The notes under the pieces were generated by a model, which saw only the letters and a list, made by a program, of their open reading frames with translations, made no database searches and had not been told where the DNA came from. Position numbers and translations under genes: made by a program. A stretch of 64,000 nucleotides of DNA from CAIJXB01 sp964455905 (GTDB lineage: Bacteria > Chlamydiota > Chlamydiia > Chlamydiales > Rhabdochlamydiaceae), in assembly GCA_964455905.1 (NCBI GenBank), contig CAYVYN010000004.1, forward strand, positions 62,001 to 126,000. The letters are read 5' to 3'. Positions 17,701 through 24,974 of the stretch are shown here, piece by piece; the first letter of the stretch is position 1, and each line of letters starts with the position of its first letter.

Positions 17701-20664
17701 CTTCATCTTATAAAAACAAAAGGAAGCGCTAATATTGATGAAGCAAGAAGCACCCTAGATCCATTTAGCCAGTTAATTTACACAAGAAAAGAAAAAGTAG
17801 CCCTCCCTTCGGAAGAAATAAACCTTTTTGAAAAAATGTTCAGCATCTTGTTTGAAGATAAACAATTCGCAGACATACTGATAGCAAATAAACAACATGA
17901 AAAAATTTCATCTGAAGAATATAAAGCACTGATTCAAAGAGGCCTTGCTGGCCATATGGAAGCTCTACTCGAAATCCCTCTAGAACACAGTATAGCTTTT
18001 AGAGAGTATGTTGTAGGAAACGCTCATCATATGGATGAATTTCTAAAAAAACACCCTAAGAAAGAATCCATCGATTTGATCAGAGGTCTTCTTGTCATCA
18101 TTCTCCCTGAGGCTTTATCAGGTCAAGTCAATCAAAAATATGGATTTTCTAAAAAACACAGAAACGAAAAAAAATTCGTAATCCCTTTTCTTTCTAGTAA
18201 TGAACCTAAAGAAACTAATGTAGCGCCTTCGGAATATCAAAATAGACATGAAACAGCTACTAAAACGCTTATAGCTCTTTTCCATGAAGGCCTGTCTTGC
18301 GATCAAGTAAACGAACTACTAGACAATCTTAAACAACTCTATCTCAAAGAGCTATCTTTAGGGGTCCCAGCATTTCAATCTCTAGCCCTGAAAACATTCC
18401 GTAGAGTTTTTGAAGTAGATGAGTCCATTGCTCCTAACTGCCTTCTGGAAGGATTTGTCGAAGACCAACAGCAAAAAATAAAGCATAAACCAGCTGCTGT
18501 TTTAGAATATTTCAAAACTCATATAGCTTCTGGAATTACAACCTACAAAGAGACGTTAACAAGTACAACCGCAGACTTTTTAAAGCAATTTTCTTCATCA
18601 TCTTCAATGACAGCAACACCGCAACATCCTAAAGCGCATGGAAAAGTAACAGCTTTTGAAGAAACATTTGGCTCGAAAGGATTTATTCCTTACCACTATT
18701 TTAGCAATGGAAAAGCTATTCATCAAATTAACACAGAAAGCTTTGCAACACTCATTGAGAGCTGCTCTTCTCTTATTTTAAAAGAAAACCATAACGCGCT
18801 CATCGATGTTGGGGGATTATTCCGTGGTCACAAAAACAACAAAGTAGCGGAAAAACTTTGGAAAATCCTTCAAACACAAAGACCTAATCTAGAAGAGATA
18901 GTCTATTTCGATGAAGAAGCCAAAGAGTTTATGGCTATGAATAAAGTCGGAGGTAAAACCCGTCTAATCAACTCTAAGACGGCTCCTTCTAACCGCTTTA
19001 CCTTTTTTGATATGGCAAGAACCGTTGGAAGCGATATAAAACAAGGGGCAACAGCTTCTGCTCTTGTACTTTTTGAATCTGACTCTATTCAAACAGATAT
19101 GGGTCAAGGGATTGGGCGTATGAGGGAACTACAATACGGTCAAACGCTCTGCTATGCTCTACCTAAATCTTTGCATACAAAGCTTTTTGGAACTACCCCC
19201 TTATCTCTAAACGAAAAAACAAAAATTTTATACGACTACCTCTTGGAGCAAGAAAAAGATAATGCAGGACATTTCAACCTCGCTGCCATCAAACAACAAA
19301 TAGATGCAGACATCCACGACCTAATCTTAAATGCAATTTATTCAGCACCTAGTTTGAAAGCTGCGTTAGAAATCTTTAAAAAAGATTCTAAAGAACTCGT
19401 TAAAGAAACCTGTATGAGTCCAAGCGACCTATATGGCTCTATTGTAGTAGGTGTACATACAACCGAAGAACTGGATAGATATCTAAAACTAGCGCAACAT
19501 AGAATTCAAAAACTACACTGTTTATCAAAACAAGAAAAAATAAAGGAATGTGCAGCTCTTTTAGAATACGAAGCTCTTTGGAAAGGCGAAACCGCCATCC
19601 CTCTCCCAGAAAAAACAATCTCCACAAAACAAGATATTCATGGGGAAAGAGATGTTCTTGTCGATGTGGAAATTCAAGTCGAAAATGAAATACACGCCGA
19701 AAAACCAGCTCCCCCCTTAGATCCTAGAACCATTTCCAAGTGGTCCGATAAGATACATCTCTTTGAAAAAGGTTGGGACAAGGTAGAGGCAATACAAAAA
19801 ACATCTTGGAATATCCTTCCCAAGTTACCAACGTTAAAGACTATCGGCAACACTATAGACGACTTTGAAAGAAAATCTCCAATAAAAGCTATCTTGCTTA
19901 AAAGTATGATTTTATCCTCAGCCTATTTTGTAATCTCCATGACTACGATTTTTCTTGTTGCTACCTCTTGGAAAGTAAAACTTGCTGTATCTGGCATTTT
20001 CTTTTTTATGAATAAAAACAAAATAAAAAACCAAGCCCAAGCGTTATTTTCGAAAGCTCCTCCGCTTTTTAAAGTCCGAGACCTTGCTGAAAAAGAATTT
20101 GGTAAAACAGTTGCTGACTCCCTCTTTGACCTTGAACTACTCGTAACAAATAATTTTTCAAATCAAAAACCTATTGATCTATTAGAAAGCCCTCAAGAAC
20201 TTTTCACAAGTGAGCAAAAACCAGCATTTCAAATGCTTTTTGTATTAGATGAAGACACAAACAAACAGCAAGCTATTTTAGTTGATCAAAACGACACTAG
20301 GGCTCTAAGAAGAATTTTTGCTAAAGATAGAACAACGGAAGAAGAGACTGCTGCTTTACGAAAAAGAAAAGTTGTCCTTTACGACCTTTATACAGAAACC
20401 ATTATTGCTCAAGGTAAAAATGCTATAACGAAAGAAATGTTGAAGCAAACACCACGTTTTCACGAGTATACAGCGCTTGCCAAAATCTGGGATCAAAGAA
20501 GCTCTTTTAAAGAAGAAGAGCTTAGAATCCTCAAACAAAAAACAGAACAAGTGACTAAACCCGTTATGCAAAACATCTTTAAAAAAATATTTAAAGAGGC
20601 ATCACAAAAAACGCTGCAAAAATTCCAAATAGGAGAATTTGGTCAGTATCTGTATGCCCATTAA
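11737..20664 (+). CDS. Giant helicase-like NTPase (2,975 aa), DUF3638/DUF3645-like
   Basis: One uninterrupted frame starting at an ATG 10 nt after AAAGG. Roughly the first 1,850 residues are helical with no domain I can name. From about 1845 an SF2-like NTPase core appears: P-loop LSTGAGKT (K1868), a Walker-B-like IDEAR (D2001, E2002) followed by LDPFSQLIYT, a motif-III-like SMTATP (2290-2295), and a motif-VI-like GQGIGRMRE (arginines R2461, R2463). The layout P-loop, then DEx, then LIYT resembles the DUF3638/DUF3645 proteins, huge eukaryote-type proteins that also occur in Chlamydiae; this family link is recollection, not a search result. Two hydrophobic segments (about 2717-2758) suggest membrane insertion near the C-terminus. 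The gene stands alone between the T3SS operon and a terminator. The substrate is unknown; an effector role is possible. Confidence 0.8.
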   Translation: MLIPSGFDQIFSFFPQNSQAAEETKEEQYTPTYSQAIQSQTLTNSLVAFAEAISKTPIDADTQLSEEIANIDKATSQLECAKDVLYALESQESEENILSLIKSEITKTGAVLIPVLGKGSDALFIHIAREGVFLFNASGKPTHHPKLIEKEIDKVTKDPRIKTKTQQVLFLRSPHSETLENKSFFAALVTILRESRKQELPEIAENFVYNVLPNTLRSSWETPTDSSFHYKKDSASISSDKIVEQLFYHLLLDASQDKIKTKNLYKVLKLQIQNNLPLIHPKNFCKKAIKQKESLSQESLGEYIEKTNKTLEKNLFTPYTPTLKKRGILHLDLNPTLPGPKDSITSKIGIFQAPGQPSPSYFYSLQGSSLEKVPENAFSLPVNIVKDFCDMLDYLDRKTNNIRNFNFEIINGIANYIVKLPSFSSPYWEKIPLEVLPDLFHVLMNLCALLSTNFACNRHFNSALLKWTLYAIGEKLALKHLPQDTFKDYVISRKNLIPFLSEPKNFTTNPLLVPKYRELKKELLKEGFPTDGTLFTFGRHMKTSPSTEVLFFSQYLPPKKRNKEDEINSIMEESLQYEGTRIPLPLKLLQYLNIAIHNPTILASLKHSRSQVLWIAQWKSVWGRLETQGFRIHFNNSIVTEDYLSQNTSPFYSISYFKESQKSFDLLERGKTSETANTGYFINQVLLHASPPKESSLPIDSIPTPQLVQYYVTNPDLKEKLRMFTDPKDGINRFIGYFLEHSINKYPNWTYLAYSTFFRIEMLSEQLEDSPEFVSLINRFITLGIEQCQKENPENNKALEVLTLGLAIKYHLYLANSPLFDELLDFRSLIKNTLLVQDCTHNKKSELFALQFIAEAIENPDELAVCSFLAGSIPLSKWEDQPNREILESLFVLKKEKELQIKNFLSKTTKQELVAILNETVALFEIDSARLEWIYLAKLHKYISMYGTFEIANTGFSLSPPQNDPKVLLNSLLKKGTIGKALNIHDCSLGEQTSDSTFELISDSYVGSLYARWQLGRFQIKTLKNGTTYTLLPVAEFSSFKDLAKVKEKYPTIEKEASRIWASEDHLLIERNEEEDTIISIDEALDLEPSISVPLGSKTLEFRLLNEKAYSKEDPEFFLTMDQFPEILFPHLILESETGERKVQILGIMEKFYSFKILSTGQLSPGGLPSTLFYIFMLSTTNKNEANKLIEKTANSLTKRFSESEKELIQAIAMASTEPLIGLKTFTLLLEELLKFPPLGEEAVFHERVMDLVPLFALFTPIYLKCLNEEGHLDKKHLMLSKNQEIIFLHFLTKIIPEPLIISLIEHFNEELKKLGKQPVSEPMKNSLKDLALNVLKGLHPLGSIEINQKTIIPEFLLCFPILKDRLDSLENGSLLMNNYHPKPFSVTIGPLGKGDLITHLNDYREEISQKKTIKKMLQDAYSSDWVRSNDLFLGPLSIEKNFAAYYEIIQEASLEELAQIKTIFEVSLSLEKDPLPEAKTLELLLKSPKSYRTMKDLCSILKSYEEWTTFAENTKARYKSFHVDSLGVIGFFPSLAFSFYLKSLYKFAEARAFVLQTSLHPFGLMQTISSVALASMRLVRALFQENITIYFNKKVVPIETKPFRGDTLLSIDTSRLEKEDQELNAHLKKLEKTYTSIFSLDQIEALSLEGSIEDPLEKKRLKDYMSLLNQNSYQPKGNLQELLGALKTRVHQEENDIAYLEEKIVKMLSPSFVHKSIEEITQEITKQELHLESILLLFLKGSKESFQESFTLSEEEISSFFNKIALYLTKKTNLTRVVTIEKNLERYLAGDPSDPIEQKALFDLFMVSLQKKREYPLTIENRSKLLFEACQGISLRKGQVEKVSLISETLLKASKQVLFELSTGAGKTHAILPCSNIETADGERLTINIFPQAIAQENIESNKMELEKLGIHIDTLEFQRTTFMSKETIEYLYRQLLSDVEKRKPLNCNAESLQSLKLHFLSLFADGISQKSIHPKNEELAEMLRKILHLIKTKGSANIDEARSTLDPFSQLIYTRKEKVALPSEEINLFEKMFSILFEDKQFADILIANKQHEKISSEEYKALIQRGLAGHMEALLEIPLEHSIAFREYVVGNAHHMDEFLKKHPKKESIDLIRGLLVIILPEALSGQVNQKYGFSKKHRNEKKFVIPFLSSNEPKETNVAPSEYQNRHETATKTLIALFHEGLSCDQVNELLDNLKQLYLKELSLGVPAFQSLALKTFRRVFEVDESIAPNCLLEGFVEDQQQKIKHKPAAVLEYFKTHIASGITTYKETLTSTTADFLKQFSSSSSMTATPQHPKAHGKVTAFEETFGSKGFIPYHYFSNGKAIHQINTESFATLIESCSSLILKENHNALIDVGGLFRGHKNNKVAEKLWKILQTQRPNLEEIVYFDEEAKEFMAMNKVGGKTRLINSKTAPSNRFTFFDMARTVGSDIKQGATASALVLFESDSIQTDMGQGIGRMRELQYGQTLCYALPKSLHTKLFGTTPLSLNEKTKILYDYLLEQEKDNAGHFNLAAIKQQIDADIHDLILNAIYSAPSLKAALEIFKKDSKELVKETCMSPSDLYGSIVVGVHTTEELDRYLKLAQHRIQKLHCLSKQEKIKECAALLEYEALWKGETAIPLPEKTISTKQDIHGERDVLVDVEIQVENEIHAEKPAPPLDPRTISKWSDKIHLFEKGWDKVEAIQKTSWNILPKLPTLKTIGNTIDDFERKSPIKAILLKSMILSSAYFVISMTTIFLVATSWKVKLAVSGIFFFMNKNKIKNQAQALFSKAPPLFKVRDLAEKEFGKTVADSLFDLELLVTNNFSNQKPIDLLESPQELFTSEQKPAFQMLFVLDEDTNKQQAILVDQNDTRALRRIFAKDRTTEEETAALRKRKVVLYDLYTETIIAQGKNAITKEMLKQTPRFHEYTALAKIWDQRSSFKEEELRILKQKTEQVTKPVMQNIFKKIFKEASQKTLQKFQIGEFGQYLYAH

Positions 20665-20684
20665 ACGCAATTTAATGGGTTTTT
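20657..20684 (+). terminator. Rho-independent terminator of the giant gene
   Basis: A perfect 9-bp stem (CCCATTAAA at 20657-20665 with TTTAATGGG at 20671-20679) and a 5-nt loop are followed by a run of five T. The left arm contains the TAA stop codon of the giant gene, so termination begins at the last codon. Confidence 0.82.
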
Positions 20685-20690
20685 ATTCCC

Positions 20691-20737
20691 TAATCTTTTA
20701 CTCTGAAAAGCCCTTAGATTCCAAGAGTAAAAGATTA
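20691..20737 (+). promoter_or_regulatory. Perfect 14-bp inverted repeat ending on the symporter start codon
   Basis: TAATCTTTTACTCT (20691-20704) and AGAGTAAAAGATTA (20724-20737) are exact reverse complements with a 19-nt spacer. The last base of the right arm is the A of the symporter ATG, and the only Shine-Dalgarno-like bases lie in that arm. It could be an operator for a dimeric regulator, or an mRNA hairpin that hides the ribosome-binding site. Confidence 0.7.
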
Positions 20738-21981
20738 TGTTACGATTCATTACCAAAAACAATAAATATTTAATTCTAGGAAGTGTTGGATTCGCTATTT
20801 TTTTTGGCATTCTCACTCCAACTCTTTTTACCCCTATTAAATTTTTAGGAGACCTATTTATCAACCTCCTGAAACTTTTTGCGCTCCCCCTTATTTGTTC
20901 AGCCTTACTTGCAGCCCTTGGAAACCTGTCTGGAAAACTTTCCTCTTTAAAATCTTTAGCAAAAAAAACCGTTGGCTACATGGTTCTTAGCGAAGTCCTT
21001 GCCGTTTCTATTGCGATAGGACTATTTAACCTGTTTAAACCAGGAGCTGGCAGCAATCCTGATTTAATTTTAAATGGTCAGCCATACGTAAGTATGGAAG
21101 GAAGCTCTTTTGGGTTTTCAAACTTTCTCTTGTCGATTTTCCCTGACAATATTTTTTACTCACTCACCCACTTTGAACTACTTCCTGTTGTTATCTTTTC
21201 GATTATCTTCGGGCTTGGATGCTCTTTTGTTGGAGAGGTGACTAAACCAATTATCGATCTTGCTATAGCGATAAGAGAGGCTTCTTCCAAATGTTTACAT
21301 GGTGTAATGCTTCTTGCCCCTATTGGAATTTTTACTCTTGTTGGAGCAGGAGTAGCGCAGTCTTACCTAAATGGAGACCTAAAAGCCAATCTTTCGGCTC
21401 TTGGAGCGTTTGTTACAGTTCTTGTATTAGGACTTTTTTTACATGGGCTTTGGCAACTTATAGCCGTAGCGATTGTTTCCAAACAAAAAATAGGCGTTAT
21501 TTTACAACAAAGTCTTACAGTTTTTTCTACTGCATTTGGAACTTCTAGCTCTGTAGCGACGCTGCCAGTGGCGATGGTTACAGCTGAAAAACTAAAAGCC
21601 AAGCCTTTTGCTACAAAATTTATCTTACCACTATGTGCCTCTATTAATGTAGGAGGCATGATGATGTACGAAATGGGAGCTGCTTTGTTTTTTTCTCAAA
21701 TGCTCGGAATAGATCTTTCTTTATCTGAGCAAATCCTTCTCGCAATTGCCTGTATCTTAGGAGGAATGGCAGAAGGGGGAATTCCTGAAACTAGTATGGT
21801 AAGCCTTGTCGTTGTTTTTAGAATTGTGAATATTCCCCTGTCTGCTATTTCTATTTTACTGCCCCTAGATCGAATTTTAGATAGGCTAAGAACCGTCGTC
21901 AATATTTTTGGAAATATGTGTGGCGCAATCATTATTAGCCACTTTATTATAGAACAAAAATCGAATCAAGAACCTCCTTAA
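20737..21981 (+). CDS. gltP: Dicarboxylate/amino-acid:cation symporter (DAACS/GltP family)
   Basis: 414 residues, many hydrophobic helices. Family landmarks are present: the serine-rich re-entrant loop AFGTSSSVATLPVAM, the second re-entrant loop region GGMAEGGIPETSMV, and NIFGNMCGAIIISH near the C-terminus in place of the usual N-x-x-GD substrate/sodium motif. Here the Asp after Gly is Asn (GNM), so substrate choice may differ from classical glutamate carriers. An inner-membrane importer of glutamate or C4-dicarboxylates driven by a cation gradient is expected. C. trachomatis has one such gene (gltT, CT401 as I recall). It follows a strong terminator and so needs its own promoter; a perfect inverted repeat covers its start. 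Confidence 0.85.
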   Translation: MLRFITKNNKYLILGSVGFAIFFGILTPTLFTPIKFLGDLFINLLKLFALPLICSALLAALGNLSGKLSSLKSLAKKTVGYMVLSEVLAVSIAIGLFNLFKPGAGSNPDLILNGQPYVSMEGSSFGFSNFLLSIFPDNIFYSLTHFELLPVVIFSIIFGLGCSFVGEVTKPIIDLAIAIREASSKCLHGVMLLAPIGIFTLVGAGVAQSYLNGDLKANLSALGAFVTVLVLGLFLHGLWQLIAVAIVSKQKIGVILQQSLTVFSTAFGTSSSVATLPVAMVTAEKLKAKPFATKFILPLCASINVGGMMMYEMGAALFFSQMLGIDLSLSEQILLAIACILGGMAEGGIPETSMVSLVVVFRIVNIPLSAISILLPLDRILDRLRTVVNIFGNMCGAIIISHFIIEQKSNQEPP

Positions 21982-22047
21982 ATAAAAAATTTTATGGATT
22001 CGATTGAAAAATAATCAGGTTAGAGTATTTAAAAAAATAGGATTTTA

Positions 22048-23115
22048 ATGATACAAAGAACTTTTAATTTTTTTTATACACCTCCCTCGGAGCAAACAGA
22101 ATGCTCTATATGTTACAATCCAATTAGCCAAAATCTTACTAAAATCCCTGAAATCCCTATCCAACATGAAGGGCCTGATGGGGAAAAGCATCAACCTGTA
22201 CACCTTAAGTGCTATTTAGAGTGGATCACTCAAAGTGACCTTTGTATCTTTTGTAAACAACCCATTAATGGACGTCAACTAACCCTTCTTTCTGATTTTT
22301 TGGTGACTAACGATTCTTTATCGTTAAGTCCAGAAACCCTAGCTAGTGCAATAGAAATCTGTAAAACTGAATCCTGTGAAGTACGAGGTAAGATATACTG
22401 TGAATTAAAAACTTTTGAAGCTGCGAAAAAACGCTTTACACCTCACATTGAGGACCTACAAGTAAAAGCCATCTCCTATAAATCTTGGATAGAAAGAGCC
22501 ACAGAACAGCAGAAAAATCAAATAAAAGCTTCTTCTAAAGAAGAAGATGAAGTAGAGGAAACAAATTATTTACAAGTCGAAAACTTCTTACTACCTGATG
22601 CAGAATCAGCTTATGAAATTTCTCAAGTAGAGCATCTTAAAGCTAAAGAACCATTTTTGCATTCTGAATTAGAGCTAATCGGACTTTTTCGTGAAGCAAC
22701 CATCCTTTCACAAAACGAAAAAATACTTAAAATCGAAAAGCTCCAACACGACTACCAACAAATCAAGGAAGAAGTCTCTCTCCTTTCACTAAAACTGAGT
22801 GAAACTCAAGATGAATTAAGCTCAGCTATAACAAGCTATGAAAAGAGCAAAAAACTCCTACACAAAAGAAGGCACTCAGCCAAGGAAACAACTTTTTTTT
22901 TACTGATAATCCCTCCTCTTATAGAAATTGTTCTAGCCTACTTCCGATCCGATCAAATAGAGTCTCTAGCAGGTCGTGCTACGCTATATTTAGCAACTAG
23001 CGCGTCTTTACTATTGCTAGCTTCAATCTCATGCATTAAGGCTCAAAATAACCCCATACACAATCATGTAGAAGAATTTATTCTATATAAAACGCAGTTG
23101 TTCCGAAAAGTTTAA
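22048..23115 (+). CDS. RING-finger-like membrane protein, candidate E3 ubiquitin ligase effector
   Basis: 355 residues. Residues 19-73 resemble a eukaryotic RING-H2 finger: C19-x2-C22, then H40/H48 as possible middle ligands, then H52-x2-C55, and C66-x2-C69. The second half, VHLKCYLEWITQSDLCIFC, has the RING-H2 spacing, including the Trp four residues after the Cys. The third ligand is unclear (H40 or H48 rather than the usual Cys). A long helical, partly coiled-coil segment (about 105-275) and two hydrophobic helices at about 281-297 and 311-330 follow. The latter could anchor the protein in a host or inclusion membrane. Expanded ubiquitin-ligase-like families are known in Chlamydia-related bacteria, which fits; activity is an inference. 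Confidence 0.68.
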   Translation: MIQRTFNFFYTPPSEQTECSICYNPISQNLTKIPEIPIQHEGPDGEKHQPVHLKCYLEWITQSDLCIFCKQPINGRQLTLLSDFLVTNDSLSLSPETLASAIEICKTESCEVRGKIYCELKTFEAAKKRFTPHIEDLQVKAISYKSWIERATEQQKNQIKASSKEEDEVEETNYLQVENFLLPDAESAYEISQVEHLKAKEPFLHSELELIGLFREATILSQNEKILKIEKLQHDYQQIKEEVSLLSLKLSETQDELSSAITSYEKSKKLLHKRRHSAKETTFFLLIIPPLIEIVLAYFRSDQIESLAGRATLYLATSASLLLLASISCIKAQNNPIHNHVEEFILYKTQLFRKV

Positions 23116-23121
23116 AGTAAG

Positions 23122-23391
23122 TTACTGTAAGGCTATAAGGTCGAGTTTTTCTTTTCGACTCATTTTTTTAATAAAAGCCTCTTTTTTAGAAGCCTCTGAA
23201 CGATTAGCAAAACTCTTCCTAAAAACAATTTTTAAGGGAGATGAAAATGAGAAAAACTTGGCTCCCCCCTTCCCTTTTTGATGCGCTAAAAAACGAGCCT
23301 CTAGATTATTCGAAATTCCTGTATATAAAGAGCCTGAAACAGTTTCTATAATATACACTTCCCAGCATTTTTCTGACGCATTCTGAGACAT
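23122..23391 (-). CDS. GIY-YIG nuclease-superfamily protein (UPF0213/YhbQ type)
   Basis: 89 residues, the usual length of this single-domain family. The GIY-YIG strand pair is VYIIETVSGSLYTGIS (residues about 12-27). It is followed by the conserved arginine (LEARFLAHQKGKG) and a later Glu in the helix SEASKKEAFIKKM. The product is probably a small structure-specific DNA endonuclease; the biological role of the family is not settled. It lies convergent to the RING-like gene with only 6 nt between the stops. Confidence 0.88.
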   Translation of the reverse strand: MSQNASEKCWEVYIIETVSGSLYTGISNNLEARFLAHQKGKGGAKFFSFSSPLKIVFRKSFANRSEASKKEAFIKKMSRKEKLDLIALQ

Positions 23392-23477
23392 CCCATAATT
23401 CCTTTTTTACAGCTTACCCTATAAAGGTTTTACTTTTCCAAATGAATAAACGACATAAAAAAATTATCAGGAGAAGT

Positions 23478-24905
23478 TCATCTTATTGCTGACCAAGATA
23501 TCCCCATTTTGATTTGTTCAAGAACCCAATCCATATTAGGTCGTAAAGAAGGATCTACTCTAGTCATGTGCCAAAGAACAAATTGGATAGAATTAGGATC
23601 TTTTGGTTCAACAGGTTCTTGATACTGTGCAATATCTCGTAGAGTTTCTGTCTTTCTTTTAAAAGAAGTTGAAACCATCTTTGAAAAGGTAGCCCCAAGA
23701 GACCAAACATCCATCTTTTCAGGACAAGAAAGATCAAAAGGCTGTTGAGTCAAAGTACGATAAGCGAGCTCTGGGGGAGCATAAGGCACAGATCCTATGT
23801 CCCTGTTAAGCTGCGTTACATCAGTCCGAAGACAAGAATAACCAAAATCTCCTAGATGCGCTTCCATCGTTCCATTTTTTTCAGTAAGAAAAATATTGTC
23901 AGGCTTTAGATCCCTATGAATCCAACCACATCTATGCATATAAGCAACGGCTTTCACAGTCTGAGCAAATATAGATATAATATCCCGAGGAAAAATTTTT
24001 CCAGCATCAATAGCACGAACTACATCAGCTAATTCATACATTTCAAATAATACACGAGATTTTCCTGACGGATGAGTTACTACAGCTTTCATCTGAGCAA
24101 ACCCCTTCTTTCCTTGAAAAGTCTTTAAAGCCTCTAATTCTCTAAAATTAAGATGCCTTAAACCAGCAGAAACAAGCTTTTCCCCTGTTTCTAAGTTATA
24201 GGCCAAGGTAACAACTTTGCCTTCAGGATTTGCCTTATTCGTATTAGCTGAATACAAACAAATATCATTGCTTTTCTTTCTATTAAAACAAATAAACCGC
24301 TGTCCTGTCTCAGAAATCACTATCGATCTATCTAAAAACTTCTCATTTTCCTTACGGACTAAATATACTGAAGATTCTATTTGGCCCATTTTTTGTAAAG
24401 TAATCGATAAAAAAAGATGAACTTTCAAAAAAAACAAACGACTCATGGTTATTCTAAGGTCCAACATACGGGGATGAGACTTAAGATCTAACAAAGATAA
24501 AATAGCTCCATTCGTTAAGGCAGTATCAATGATCTGCGTTTTCATCCGTGTTGCAAAATTAAGAAAAATCGAGCCTAAGCGTAACGTAATGAGAGGCACT
24601 CCCTGTACCTCTTGAAAAAAGATATCTGCTATATCTAAGGACATCTTTTGTCGCAATCGAAGCTCTGAAATAGGCAACTCTAACACAAAACAAATAACCC
24701 CTCGAATCCTAGCCCTTAATGTAGGGTCATCTCTTAATCCACAGGCAATATTCATTTTATGATCCAACTCATACAAAGAAGCAAAACTTTTAATTTTATG
24801 TAAAAGATCACAAAAAAAACGCACCGAAAAAGACAAAGGATGTGTTTGCTTTGAAAAATGAAATTGGGAATGCTGTCTCTTAACTGAATATAAAACTAAA
24901 TCCAT
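23478..24905 (-). CDS. Atypical Ser/Thr protein kinase
   Basis: 475 residues. The C-terminal half is a clear kinase C-lobe: HRDLKPDN (about 328-335), DFG (about 352-354), an APPEL activation-segment end, DVWSLG and the conserved Arg in DPSLRP. The N-lobe is odd: the strand that should carry the ATP-anchoring lysine reads KVVTLAYN, with no lysine where AxK is expected, and no glycine loop is recognisable, although a helix-C-like RELEALKTF is present. The first 190 residues are helical with no match I recognise. It could be a host-directed effector, a WNK-like kinase with relocated lysine, or a pseudokinase. It stands alone, facing the GIY-YIG gene. Confidence 0.75.
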   Translation of the reverse strand: MDLVLYSVKRQHSQFHFSKQTHPLSFSVRFFCDLLHKIKSFASLYELDHKMNIACGLRDDPTLRARIRGVICFVLELPISELRLRQKMSLDIADIFFQEVQGVPLITLRLGSIFLNFATRMKTQIIDTALTNGAILSLLDLKSHPRMLDLRITMSRLFFLKVHLFLSITLQKMGQIESSVYLVRKENEKFLDRSIVISETGQRFICFNRKKSNDICLYSANTNKANPEGKVVTLAYNLETGEKLVSAGLRHLNFRELEALKTFQGKKGFAQMKAVVTHPSGKSRVLFEMYELADVVRAIDAGKIFPRDIISIFAQTVKAVAYMHRCGWIHRDLKPDNIFLTEKNGTMEAHLGDFGYSCLRTDVTQLNRDIGSVPYAPPELAYRTLTQQPFDLSCPEKMDVWSLGATFSKMVSTSFKRKTETLRDIAQYQEPVEPKDPNSIQFVLWHMTRVDPSLRPNMDWVLEQIKMGISWSAIR

Positions 24906-24974
24906 GCGATCCTCTTAAAAGTTAAATCGCATGAATTATAACATAAATAAAACTTAATTAAAACTAGTTAATTC

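Noticed and set aside
21959..22005. 9-bp inverted repeat (AATCGAATC and GATTCGATT) around the symporter stop
   Set aside because: The 29-nt loop and the lack of a T-run make it a poor terminator, and chance pairing is likely in this composition.
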